Origin: Adiantum capillus-veneris
Lineage: Eukaryota > Streptophyta > Polypodiopsida > Polypodiales > Pteridaceae
Direction of reading: 5' to 3'
DNA: 64,000 bases
Assembly: GCA_014529385.2 (NCBI GenBank)
Contig: CM043958.1
Location: forward strand, 151,452,793-151,516,792
The translations under genes were made by a program, and so were the position numbers. The notes under the pieces were generated by a model. The model had not been told where the DNA came from. It made no database searches and was given only the letters and a program-made list of their open reading frames with translations. The first letter of the stretch is position 1; each line of letters opens with the position of its first letter. Shown piece by piece: positions 24,269 through 36,833 of the stretch.

Positions 24269-24575
24269 GCACCAAGTCTCTACTTTTCCAATTGAAGGTT
24301 TGGTCCCAAAAAATATGAAATTTGTTTCAAAATCTCTTCATTCTTTGTGTGTCTAGGCTCCTTTCTTCTTCACTCTAGATACCTCTTCCAAATGCTTGTT
24401 ATCATAAGACAATTGGAACGTGATAAGGTCAGCCTCTCCCCGCTAGCACATAAGTCCATTGACAAGAGAGAATACCAATCGTACTCCACCCAATTGGGCT
24501 ATGCTAGGGCAAGTAGAGCTGGGCATCTTTAACATTTGATATTCACAGTGACACATACATAACAAGGATGCAAAA

Positions 24576-24578
<3 letters not shown>

Positions 24579-24662
<84 letters not shown>
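24579..24662. repeat. (CT)n microsatellite
   Basis: About 42 uninterrupted CT units ending in CCCCCC. Confidence 0.95.
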
Positions 24663-24664
<2 letters not shown>

Positions 24665-24739
24665 CCCGGCAATTGTAAGATATCCGATTTTTGGTCTCTA
24701 TTAAAAATAAGATAAATGATTTCTTGTATGTGCAAATAA

Positions 24740-24920
24740 ATTTATTTTCATTTTTTCAGTCTAGAATACTTGTTGTGCAATGTTGTGATGTTTTAAAGAG
24801 GAAAGTGAGATCATTTCCAAGTTCTATTAAGTCAAACAGACACTCGGTTCAATTTTGGGAAAATTTGTTTTTCTTGCTTTTTTGCAAAAAGTAGGTCCAG
24901 ATCCTTCTTCAATTGGGTCC
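24740..24920. repeat. Dispersed repeat related to 31590-31910
   Basis: Shares CTTGTTGTGCAAT, TTCAATTTTGG.AAA and CC..ATCCTTCTTC with the later copy in the same order. Probably untranslated retroelement sequence. Confidence 0.55.
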
Positions 24921-26520
24921 CCGAGAGCTAAGGTTTTTTGGCTCAATTGCAAACAATAAGTACAATAAAAGCTCCAAGTGTGGGAGTTGGTTTAAGGAAC
25001 ATCTTTTTCAGCTATGCCATTAGGTTCAATGTCTGTTGGAGAGTTGAAGTGGTTTGAGCTTCAAGGGGGACTAGAGACTACCATGTCCCAAACTTCTAAA
25101 TAGCATGGGAATATATGTTGATATCCAACCTAAACACCAAACTTGAATATTTGATAGATACATGACTAATCTGCAAGTTTGGATCAAAGAGAAGTTCTAA
25201 GAGGATGAGAGTCAGGTACAAAGATATGTCCTTTATGTCAACCTTCACTCACCTGCAAAAGTACCTAATTGAAAATCATTGCCCTAAGAAGGACCTTATG
25301 CTCAACCCAAGGTATGGCTTTTGTGAGAAAGTCATAGTCAACATTTCGAAGAAGTCGAGCGTTGACAATTGATCCTACGATGGAACACAAAATTAATCTA
25401 GCAAGATTTTTGGTTCTATCATTAAGTACAATCCCCACAATGTTATGAGTATTTGGGATTTTGCCCAAGCATCTCCAATTAGGATGTGCCCAAATAACTA
25501 CTTTTATAAAGAAGACGTAACTAAGCGGCATGCTCATGTAAATTGCATTTATGAGTTACCATCAATAGACATTTCTTGTGGAGAGAAATGATAGAAAGAT
25601 GAAGATATAAGCCTAGTGCCAAAATATAGGTTTTGAACTTTGAAAACCAGATGTGAGTAGTTACAAGGGTAGGAAATCAATTATGGTGTCCAAAAATTGG
25701 TATATTGGACCTTTATATATTTATGCACCTCTTTCAAAATAAATACATGATTTTTTTTCTTGTCATTTGCAATTTGAAAATTTTGATTTTTTGGGTCCTA
25801 TTGAGATGTTTTGGATTAATAACCTTTGTGCTATAACTAGATGGAGGTGGAAGTCCAACTTTGTTTTATTACAAGTAGATGGAATGGAATCAAGAAGAAG
25901 AAGTTATTATCCACATATTATATTATACCAAACACATTCAGATCATGGTATTATTACGTTGCAGGGAACCTCGAGTTTACACCATCTGATAACAAGGCAA
26001 CACTTGTAAGGAGCATCGAATGGGCTCATTCCAAGATGGGTAAGGAGATATAAGTCACAAATATATATCAATGTGCACGAACTACTCTTATGATGACACA
26101 TAATCATGGTTAGTGAGAGTCATCCTTTCCTTAGTATTAGAAACAGGATGCTTCAATATTGCGATGCTTAATATATGGAGCCAAAAATGTATTAACAAGC
26201 TAAAAACACTCATTTAGCTTTGTACCCGTGAAGCTATTCTTTTGCCATTTTGCGAGATTATTTGTTCATAACTCTCACAAAGTAAAGCTATCGTTCAATG
26301 AATACAACAAGCCTCAATGTATGGTGGACTTTGCCACTATACATCACATATATGATTGGGTAATGGAGGACAAGTTTCTAAAAACATCCACCTTTTCTCG
26401 TCGATTGTTTCACTTGTCGAAATGACATAAACCACAATGCCCTAGGAATGCCAGTAACAAATATATCACTCACCCAAGAATGGTATGATGAATATGCATA
26501 ATATTATATGTTCTAGTTAT
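24921..26520. other. Repeat-derived DNA with scattered short ORFs
   Basis: Short ORFs (for example 25841-26053 and 26228-26425, + strand) have normal composition but no recognised domain and are interrupted. They may be eroded retroelement coding sequence. Confidence 0.3.
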
Positions 26521-26529
26521 TCATTCAAT

Positions 26530-26750
26530 CAATGGATGTGATCCTCCCAAAGACATACTTGAAGAGTGGGACCACTTCAAACCACTTGTTGAAGAGATGG
26601 ATGGGATCCTCTCAATTCAAGAAAATAGATGGGATTCTCCCAAAGACATACTTGAAGAGTGGGACCACTTCAAACCTGTTGTTGAAGAGTGTCGTAATGG
26701 GATTGACTATGTGAACAACATAAGAGAAATTAACAAATATTGAAATCAAA
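26530..26750 (+). repeat. Tandem duplication (about 99 bp) within an acidic open frame
   Basis: CTCCCAAAGACATACTTGAA and its next 25 bases occur twice about 99 bp apart. One frame through both copies reads PPKDILEEWDHFKP...SPKDILEEWDHFKP, so a protein repeat is encoded. No family was recognised. Confidence 0.6.
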
Positions 26751-26970
26751 TTGTAGGCGATGTTTTTTTAAATTTTGATCCTTTTGTGATATGGAATTCA
26801 AATCAATTATTTGATTATTGTTAGTCTCTCTCCCTCTCCATTTCTTATTTCTCTTAGCTAGTATCCATGAAAAGAAAAAAATCCATCTCAAGGAAGTTGT
26901 AATAAAAAGAAACAAGAGTTTCTTAATGGACTAAAGAAACTGTTCTTAAATTGATATGTGGTAATTGAGT

Positions 26971-27412
26971 ATGCCTCTTAGAGGAAATGGAATGGCTACT
27001 AATGTCAATGTGACAGTTGTACCTCAACCTACAAATTTCAATGGAGAAGGCAAACATTTAGGCAAGGTTCTCAAGGATTGGATTGAGAGCATGGATGATT
27101 ACTTTGACTTGAATCATTTTTTTCGTTGAGAATAAGGACATCATCGCTCTCCTTCCTCTAGTGGAATAAGAGTCAAAAAGAGCAAAAATGCTATATATTC
27201 AATCACAAGCTTGCAACCATGCCTTCCATGCCATTGACAGGGGGTTATGGACCCGCTTCCAATCATCTTGGAGTAATGCCAACTTCTTGGAGCCTATGCT
27301 TCATGTTAAATTGCCTGGTTTAAAAATAACATTAAAATGTACAAAGTTGTCAAGCTTGTGCTTCCTAGTAAGGTTAGCAAAACCTTATGGTAGTCAAGAA
27401 TTTCATTGTTAA
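26971..27412 (+). pseudogene. Ty3/gypsy gag-like N-terminal relic
   Basis: A frame from about 26971 reads FNGEGKHLGKVLKDWIESMD followed by DYFDLN. This is the usual start of the Ty3 capsid region (P..F.G.....W...M..YF). Stops interrupt the following 300 bp, and no zinc knuckle is seen. Non-functional. Confidence 0.45.
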
Positions 27413-28840
27413 ACCCTTCCAAAAGTCTCTCTAGATCAATTAAAAGATGTCTTTCACATAGGAAAACTTAGACAATTGCTTGACTTGGTATAGTAGCTCC
27501 ATTAACCTATCATCACATGTCTCCTCAACCTCTTCAAAATCAAGACCTTCAAAACTCTTTCTAGTAGTAGACTTTTCTACACAAGAAGCAAAAAAGAAAT
27601 TGTCATACACGTGACAAAATTATTGGTCATACTCACCCTTAAAAAACAGTGATGAATTCAAAGGGATACTAACCTTCATTATTGGGGGAACTCTACCGAA
27701 TGGGCCGAGACATAGCATGTGTTTGGTTGCCTTAACCAATTTGACTACATGAAGGGCCCGCAAGTATGAGGACTCTAGTCTACCTTTTATGGCTCGATGA
27801 TTTGATTTTTTGGTTTTCTAACTATTTTTCAAGTGATGCTTACCATAGAATCAACCACAACTCTCCTCCTCAACGAGTTTTTCAATTGGAAAATAGCTTG
27901 TCTAGCTTTTCATATGCTTTGAAATAGGATGGATACAAAAGCGTCTGCCCTAGGATTCTAGGTGCACAGTCTTGGTTGTTCTTCTTGTGCACTTTTCTTG
28001 TGTATGAGGAGAGCGGCCGGGAGTGCCCTACCTGACTCCTAAAACAAAAAACTATCTCATCTATACTTGACATGGAGAATGGAATTGTGAGTGATGAAAA
28101 TAGTTTTAAACTGGTATCTTGGTTGGCTTTTTAGGACCTGTATGAGATCAAGTAACAAAATCTGTTTTAAGTAAACATCGATTTTTTGTTGTTGTAGAAA
28201 AGTAGATTTTTTGATGTTTTGAAATGAAGGAAAGAAGGGGTGATACTCTTTAGTGATGGGAATGGGATCGTGCTAGCTAGGGTGGATGAAAGAGACACGT
28301 TGTGTACACAAGTGAGTGTGTGTAGGTTAGATTACCACTCAAGCAAATTAGGTTCCAAGATCAATTAACTTGGACCCATAAAAACAATCTTGAGTATTTG
28401 CTAGCCCATCAAAACCTCACCTTAAACAAGGGAGATGTAATGCAAAATGGAATGGTTTTTTTAATTCATGAAATGAGCTTTAAGTAGCTCTACAGCCTTG
28501 CACCGATACATGTGGGATAATTCCACTTTTTCTCTCCTTGATTCATACTCTAGTACTCTAGGACAAAGCTCACACCTTACAATCCTCCCCTTGAGGTCAT
28601 CTCCAATCCAAGTGACCATCCCGATCCAAGAGACAAAAAACATCTCTAATCCAAGAGACACTCAACACCTCCATTCAAATAGATGTTTAAAATTGAGATC
28701 AAGCTAGTCCAAGCTATCTCCAAACAAATACAAATGAAGGGGAAAGGCAAAATAAAAGCTAGAGAATGTTGTCGTAGACTAGAAGGCTATTGCCGCCTTT
28801 TTTCTTTATCTTAACTTTTGTCTTCTTCTGCCAAATAGAC
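27413..28840. other. Repeat-derived or intergenic DNA
   Basis: No recognisable domain. Short ORFs only. Confidence 0.35.
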
Positions 28841-29510
28841 TTTGGGCCTCGGATTTCTATTGGTGGTACCTCTATCCTTTTTGAAACACTTAGAAGGAAG
28901 GTGACCCTTCTTCCCGCAAATGCTACAGGACTTCGATGCTAGACAGTCCTTTGCTATGTGCCCTTCTTTTCCACACTTGAAACAAGTTTTGCTACTAGAG
29001 CTAACTGCAAAAGTTCTCCCCCTAAAGTAGCATTCCTCCCTTGCTTCTTCTCCTCGAACATTAAAGAGTTGATTACATCTTGGAAATCTGGTGTTGGATC
29101 CTTCTTCTCAATGATGGTCATTATCGGGTCAAAGCTAGATGGTAACTCTGTTAGAAGAACCGCGATTTTGTCCTCCTCTGGTACTACTTTGTTTACATAA
29201 GCTAGTTGTGTGCTCATGTTTTTGAGGCAATTGACCAAGCTTGCAATATATTTGTTATGTTCAATTTTTAATTTGTATAGATCCTTTTATAAGCTCACTT
29301 TGCTCTTCTTCTTCCTAGCTCCAAAGTTTTTTACTAGTGCTTCCCATGTAGCTAATGAGGTTTCACAATCATTAGTAAAGTGTACATAATTTTCATGTAG
29401 TGGAGTGATTATGATTCCTAATGCTTGCTCGTCCTTGGCTTGCTTTTGTGCACTCATAGCTCGTGTCAGTATGTGTGCACCATCATTAGATGTCAGACCA
29501 GTGATCATTT
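28840..29510 (-). pseudogene. Ty1/copia gag relic with two intact zinc knuckles
   Basis: On the - strand, frames from 29508 and 29238 read as copia gag (TWEALVKNFGARKK; LLTELPSSFDPIMTIIEKKD; FQDVINSLMFEEKK). Two CX2CX4HX4C knuckles follow: CFKCGKEGHIAKDC (28943-28984) and CSICGKKGHLPSKC (28886-28927). Frames shift at least twice and no protease follows, so it is a gag-only fragment. Double knuckles are unusual compared with the single one in copia-2. Confidence 0.65.
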
Positions 29511-29639
29511 GTTCCTTGATTCTCCAGCACTTTTATATGCCATTCTAGCCAAAGAAGCTGAGTTACCTTGCTTCTTTTTGGCACTCTACCCACGTCACAC
29601 TGAGCCTGCAGATCAGCAATGATATGTTCATATAGAAAA

Positions 29640-30223
29640 TGGGCTTAGGGTTTGATAGGAGGAGGCTTCCTTAGAATGGCTGGCATGGAATCAAGTGCTG
29701 CAAGAGGTGCTAAAGAAGAGTGTGGCCACTAAGCTACAAAAATTTCAACTCTTAATGGGCCAATGGAAAGTCCAAATCAAAAGGCTCATTAATATCACCA
29801 ACCATCTTCTTCAACTAATAGTTGAAGCCTCCAAGATTCTCAAAAAAACTTGGTCAATAAGGCAAGCTCTAAATGCTAGTTCACAAAAATGGTTGAGATT
29901 CTATTCAAAGCACGCATCAAATGCAAGCATCCATTTGCTCAGGGGTGGATGCACACTGCATCTTATTTCCATAAGATGGCCAGGGCCATACTAACAAAAC
30001 AAAAACACACTTTGTATGATGCTAACACCAAGACATGGAATCCACTAACGCCTTATGAAGTGGAAATGAAGATAGCCCAAAAGAAGCAGTTGGAGCAAGA
30101 GTCCATACTCAAACTAATTCACAAAGACAATGCAGTTCCAAGTGCCTTCAAAGTACTTCACAAACCCCCCAGGAAGAAAGCAACCAACAAGAAGAAAGTC
30201 AAATGGACAGACACTAACTAAAA
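29640..30223 (+). pseudogene. Gag-like relic related to the start of element A
   Basis: The frame ending TPYEVEMKIAQKKQLEQES and a Lys-rich tail (KPPRKKATNKKKVKWTD) resembles the start of the gag of element A at 34302 (TPYEVKMVIERREQ). Function is inferred from that similarity only. Confidence 0.35.
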
Positions 30224-30394
30224 TCAGCACGCCATTGGAAATTTTGGTAGTTATACCAGAATTCAAGAAAGGGAAGGAGAAATGTGGAAGGTGGGAACGA
30301 CTCTTAGCAGGTGGCTGGTGGGTGACTGCACTAGAAGCTTCCAGAAGTAGTAACTAGAGAGTTACCATGATAATTGATAGTACACAATCAGTCA

Positions 30395-31029
<635 letters not shown>

Positions 31030-31570
31030 ATGATTCAACACTGAGTTTGAGCATTATGAATTTACAATTATGCTTTTTGGACTTAAAAATGCTCCAACAG
31101 CTTTCAAACGACTTATGATTGATGTATTTAGAGAATATGTTGATGATTTTTCTCTTCTTGTCTTCTTTGATGATATTTTCATATACTCAAAAATTAAGGA
31201 AAAAACACAAGCATCAAGTGCAAAAAGTACTTGAACTTCTATGATAAAATTAGATGCATGTTAAGTGTAGCAAATATACCTTTCTTGTTGGAAATTAGAA
31301 TACTTGGGGATTCATTGTTTCCAAGGATGGCATCTCTATTGACCTATAAGTAAGATTGGAACTGTTGTAGCTTGGACTATTCCCGAGTTTGTCAAAGAAG
31401 TACGTGGATTGGCATGATGATATTGTACTTTTATTGAAGGTTACACTAAGATAGGATCACCATGAACTAACACTCTCAAGAAGACTAAGGTGTTTGCTTG
31501 GAATGATTGTGTCCAAGCTAGCTTTGAGAAACTCAAAGAAACTTTAGTAAATGCTATTGATTTTTGAGTC
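31030..31570 (+). pseudogene. Ty3/gypsy reverse transcriptase relic
   Basis: The frame at about 31040-31200 reads FEHYEFTIMLFGLKNAPTAF then REYVDDF...VFFDDIFIYSKIK. These are the classic Ty3 RT blocks, with FFDDI as the catalytic YxDD equivalent. Further on, EYLGFIVSKDGISID and a WHDD/LKE stretch mark the thumb and start of RNase H. Several stops and frameshifts are present. It is not clearly joined to any of the nested elements. Confidence 0.75.
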
Positions 31571-31589
31571 CCTTTAAAAATACATTACT

Positions 31590-31910
31590 TTATTTTTTGT
31601 CTATAATGCTTGTTGTGCAATCGTGGATGTTCTAAAGTGGAAGGCAAGGTCATTTTCATGTTCTGCCAGGTCAGCCAAACACTTGGTTCAATTTTGGAAA
31701 CATTTTCTTTGCTTTGCTTTTTGTGCTTTTTGTGATTTTTTGTGTCATGGGATGTTCTAAAGTGGAAGGCAGGTTGTTTTCATGTTTTGCTAGGTCAGTC
31801 AAACACTTGGTTCAATTTTGGAAACATTTTCTTTGTCTTGCTTTTTGTGTTTTTCGTGATTTTTTGTGAAAAGTAGAGCCCAATCCTTCTTCTATTAAGT
31901 CCATGTAAGC
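31590..31910. repeat. Dispersed repeat with internal 124-bp tandem duplication
   Basis: GGATGTTCTAAAGTGGAAGG recurs at about 31625 and 31749 with about 110 bp of similar following sequence. Related to 24740-24920. Confidence 0.65.
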
Positions 31911-33960
31911 TAGTAAAAATCACTTTTTGAGTGCTTTTTGTGATTTTTAATGCTTTTCAATGAAAAGTATGTTCGTTTTCTAGTTCAAGGTAGCCCACGT
32001 GAAGTCGTGGTCCAATATTTTTTTTAAAATCTTTTTTATGCTTTTTGCACTCTGTTTTTCTTTTCATTTTTTTGGCACTTCCAAAAGCAATGTGATTTTT
32101 TATATCATCTAACCCAAAAAAATATTATTTTTAGTCATCACATGTATGTAGAATGGCCGAATGGGATTAAACAGGATTTCAACAAAGAATATGCTAACTT
32201 TTTCTAGTCATCCCACCTATTCCCAACAATAGACCACAGCCTTTCAGTTCTTTCAACAATAGGTAAAGAAAAATGAAATCCAATGCAATACATGCACTCA
32301 CTTGATGTATCATACAAATAATGTGTCTACCCTTGTCAATATAAATTCAGATTCTCCACCTAGACACAATTATACACAATCACAACCACAAGATACTTGT
32401 CTTATTTGTTTTAGTTGTTAAGCGCCGTGGACACAATGCTCCTAATTTTTTGTTTCAAACCTTTTGTGAAGAAGCTACCTACTAAAGCAAAAAATCCTAT
32501 TACTTTTGGTGACTACATGCATACAAGTGTGGATGTAGCTAAGCAACAAGATTGGACTAAATCTCTCTTGAATGAAAGTAACATCGACACTAGGTAATCC
32601 TAAAATTGGAACTCTTTATTACATATCATTGGTTTGATTAATGACCATGAGTTACTCTTTTGCATGATGATGGAAGCTCTCATGATTTTCTTTCTCAATG
32701 GCATTGAGTATTTTTACAACAATGTTCAAAATCCATAGCAAGGCACAAGTTGTAAACAACAAATTACAAGCAAAGGTATGCAAGGAACCAAGCAAGGTTA
32801 CGTGCCAAAAATGGTGCTTGAAACAAATCAAAAGTGTATTTGGATACTCAAACACAAATGTAAACAACAACAATCTCATCATGTTATAAAGAAATCTAAA
32901 GAACAAGATGGTGTGGAGATAGAAGGAGAAGCAACAACTAAAGGAACAACTTCAGAAAATAGCACCTAAGGCGGAAGCTTCAACACAAAACAAGGCTAAA
33001 CTATCGGCAAAATTGCAACAACAATAGGTATGGAAGCCAAAGCATCAAGGTGCAACAAATCATGAACAACAAGGAGAGAGCCCTATCTTTATAGAATGTT
33101 CTTTTGAAGCAAAAAAGTTGAACAAGAGGCCTCAACATAAAAAACCCTTCAACAGTCAATGGCTCAAGATTGGCTTCTTGCACATCATTGTGTTTTGAAC
33201 TACATTGACATCCGTAGTATGGTAGAGCCAAACAAGGCTTTACATAGATACAAGGATTTAGCCCATACAGAGTCAATGTCATCACAGAGGAGTTTAACTA
33301 GGAGGCGGAAGGAATTCTAAATGCAGAGCCACATTGGTCAAGAAGGATATAAATGGGCAATGCTTTTAGAACTAAAATTGTAGAATTTTTTGTGTTTGAA
33401 TCTGAATCTTTTCAATTCTTCATTTATTCCCATAAGTCCAATATAGAGATATGGGGAAACATGATATATATGGGTCCCTAGGTGTGTGTAAATATGTACA
33501 TAAGAGTGAAATTTTTCTTCTTGCTATTTCTAGTTGAAACAACATGTGAAAATCAAGTAATTCACTAAAAACTTAATTGTATGTTTTTTTTTAAAGTTTG
33601 TGATTTTTGGCATGGCATGCTATTTTTCTTTGATTTTTGAATAAAAGGTAAAATATTAGTAATAAATGTCTAGGAGTGTTTGATGGAAATCTAATTTGAA
33701 ATGATTGATCACAACGTCAAGATGAATGTGGGAGAAAAATCTAGAGAAGTTGGGGACATGGCAACAAAAAGCCTATATCGGTCATTGAAGACACAACTAC
33801 ATAAACAAGCTAAACAGGTCAATGGGTATCCAAATCAAGTAATTTTGAGTAAATTGTAGATAGCATGACCTAGTAAGCCTATTGAGTAGGCCTAGGAAAA
33901 GAGTGTTCCAAAAATCCATAGTTCATATAGCCAAAAGGGCCAATTCCTAGCTCATTTGTA
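31911..33960. other. Repeat-derived DNA, no gene recognised
   Basis: AT-rich, with short ORFs only (32415-32597, 32698-32889, 32778-32969). No domain was recognised. Confidence 0.35.
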
Positions 33961-33968
33961 CTTAGTGC

Positions 33969-33970
<2 letters not shown>

Positions 33971-34039
<69 letters not shown>
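33971..34039. repeat. (GT)n microsatellite
   Basis: About 34 GT units upstream of the gag of element A. Confidence 0.95.
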
Positions 34040-34041
<2 letters not shown>

Positions 34042-34301
34042 TCAATAACAATATAACATATACATCAAAGAATCCTTTCAGATTACAAAAGACACTAGAA
34101 ACTATGTCAATAAAAAGGAGGTATAATTCCCATCCATAGTAGTACAAAATAGTCTTTATAGACCAGTGCTGAAATCAAGAGCCAGAAGGTATAATAGTTC
34201 GTATCTTCAAGCCAAGGAACTTTAAGAAAAACCATAGCTGAGAAGGTAACCCTCACGTGCACCCATGGAAACAACACAATATTTAGTTAGCATTGGTCTA
34301 A

Positions 34302-35273
34302 ATGACACCTTATGAAGTCAAGATGGTGATAGAAAGAAGGGAGCAATCAAAGCTTGAGGCTATCTATAGAATCATCATGAAGGAGAATGCAACCTCAACA
34401 CTATCCAAAACCAGATGGTGGTCAAGGATCCTAGACCACCAGTTGAGATTTTTTAGAGGTCTGAGGTTAAGAAGGCTCCAAACAAGTGGAATTGCAACCA
34501 AAAGCGATGAAGTCCTTGTATGCATTTTGTATATGAAAAATTCAAGAAAAGGGAGAAGGAATGTAGATGGTGGGACTAGCCTTCGTGGCAACGGCGAGGC
34601 CCCAAAGACATGGAAAACTCTGCGAGTTTCCATCATGAAGCAATTCGTGGCGAGCAACGCCAAGGATAAAGTGCTCACCAAATGGCGGAGTTTAAAGCTG
34701 CTCTTCAATGAGTCTATCCACAAATATGTTGACAAGTTTTGGGATTTACATCTCAAGGCTATTGTTTTTCAAAGGATAGACTTTGCTGAACAAAAGCAAC
34801 AATTTTGTGTGGGATTACCTGGAGAAATGGCCAAGTATGTCAACTCCTAATGGCTTGGTTGTATCACCAAAGTCATCCACCACACTATGGTTGCATCTCG
34901 TATCAATTTCCAACAAGGGGCTAAAATGAATGCCAGGCCCATGGAAAACAAAGATCGAAATGATGCAAAGGGGAAGAACAATGCTCAAAGTTCTTCCAAA
35001 GGCAATTCCAACAACAACAACAACAACAGCAAGACCAAGGAGAAAGGAGTTTACAAAAGTAAAAACCAACTCTCTCTTGAAGCGCTAGAGGGTTTTTGTA
35101 AAAAGAACACAAATGCTTTAAGTGTGGGGAGCAAGGACATGGCTATCGTTCTTGCCTTAAAATAAATGCCCGGAATGAGACTTCTAGAGCTTCCACGGTA
35201 GAAGCTCCAAAAGAGGATGCTCATTGCAAAGGATCATCCCTTTCAATGCTTGGGGGAAGGTGAGGGAGCATGA
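34302..35273 (+). pseudogene. Element A (Ty3/gypsy), gag with zinc knuckle, split by copia-1
   Basis: Structural protein of an LTR retrotransposon. The capsid part reads SNAKDKVLTKWRSLK, NESIHKYVDKFWDLHLKA and QQFCVGLPGEMAKYVNS. An Asn-rich linker and then an intact knuckle CFKCGEQGHGYRSC (35114-35155) follow in a shifted frame. Coding sequence stops at the copia-1 LTR (35274) and resumes after the nest at 57104 as the protease. The element's 5' LTR was not identified. Confidence 0.75.
35269..35273. other. Target-site duplication CATGA, left copy (copia-1)
   Basis: CATGA directly precedes the 5' LTR of copia-1. The right copy is at 57099-57103. Removing everything between them rejoins the gag of element A to its protease. 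Confidence 0.8.
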
Positions 35274-35462
35274 TGTTGTGTTTTAGGCCCGTGGCCGGTT
35301 ATGGCCACGTGGGCGACCACCCACTTATTCTTTTGGTTCATATAGCAAATAAGGAGGAAAGAGAGATTACTGTCTCAAGCTCCACCAAATAACTTTGAGT
35401 ACTTTGCATCCCCTTCCCCCTTCCTCTTATCCTCTCTTGCACACGCCGTCTCCGCTCCATCA
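35274..35462 (+). repeat. Copia-1 5' LTR
   Basis: Starts TGTTGTGTTTTAGGCCCGTG, ends GCTCCATCA, and is followed by ATTGGTATCAGAGC (35463-35476), complementary to the 3' end of initiator tRNA-Met. Confidence 0.85.
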
Positions 35463-36797
35463 ATTGGTATCAGAGCTCAGGGCACTCGGCCCCGAGCCTC
35501 GGCTAACCCTGCACGCAGCGACCCTTGTCGGGATTTGGAGAGCTTTGGCAAGATCTGCAGAACAGAAAATTGGCAAATTGAGTGCAATAGGCAGTCCAAG
35601 GGCAGCCAGGCTTGACACCGGTAGGGAGCAGCTGAAATCGGGGCGAGAGTCGGGGAAGCTTGGAAGCAAAGCAATTGGGGGGCTACATCAAGGTGCTTGC
35701 AAGTGGGGAGCATCGAGGTGTTTGCAATCAGTTGTGAACATAACCAAGCCTTGCACTTTGGAGCACCTCGGGCATACAAAAGGCTTGCAATTGATGCAGG
35801 TAGCCAGAAATCGGGCAAGCATTGCACGCATGAGCAGTTCGACATTTCTTCAACCCAGGCGGTCGACGAGCGGCAAGTAGTGCTGGCAAGGCGCGTGTGC
35901 GCACACACACACACACACACACACCCTAGCTCATTCTCTGGCTCGTCATGTTCTGCAGCTCGTTAGACTGCTTGACCGACAGAGCCAGTAATCAAATTTT
36001 TTTAAAGACCACACATAACTTATGTGTGTGCAATGCTGCACTCCCACCGGTGACCTTGACCAATTCCCGACTCCTTTTCCTTGGCTCTTACAAAGCCCTT
36101 GAGTACCCCCCGCTCGACAACACCTCGACCCCGCTTACACCCGGGCAACTTGAGCTTGTGAAAGCGAGCGAGTGTGAGTGAAAGCAAAACAGTGAGAGAG
36201 AGCGAGCGAGTTTTGTGAGAGAGATTTTTCTCAAAAGAGAGCGAGCAAGTGAGATAGAGAGGTGCCTCATCACCTCGGCACCGGAGGCTTTCGTTTCGGT
36301 GGGGGAAGACGACATCAAACATCGACATTGTCATCACTCTCAAGACCCTGCTTACACCCGGGCAACTTGAGCTTGTGAAAGCGAGCGAGTAAGAGTGAAA
36401 GCAAAACAGTGAGAGAGAGCGAGCGAGTTTTGTGAGAGAGATTTTTCTTAAAAGAGAGCGAGCAAGTGAGATAGAGAGGTGCCTCATCACCTCAGCACCG
36501 GAGGCTTTCGTTTCGGTGGGGGAAGACGACATCAAACATCGACATTGTCATCACTCTCAAGACCCTGCTTACACCCGGGCAACTTGAGCTTGTGAAAGCG
36601 AGCGAGTAAGAGTGAAAGCGAGCGAGTGTGAGTGAAAGCAAAACAGTGAGAGAGAGCGAGCGAGTTTTGTGAGAGAGATTTTTCTCAAAAGAGAGCGAGC
36701 AAGTGAGATAGAGAGGTGCCTCATCACCTCGGCACCGGAGGCTTTCGTTTCGGTGGGGGAAGACGACATCAAACATCGACATTGTCATCACTCTCAA

Positions 36798-36833
<36 letters not shown>

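Noticed and set aside
34364-34756. 130-codon - strand ORF
   Set aside because: Antisense shadow of the element A gag.
35395-35880. 161-codon + strand ORF after the copia-1 5' LTR
   Set aside because: Starts inside the LTR and crosses the primer site; no domain, and in the wrong place for gag.
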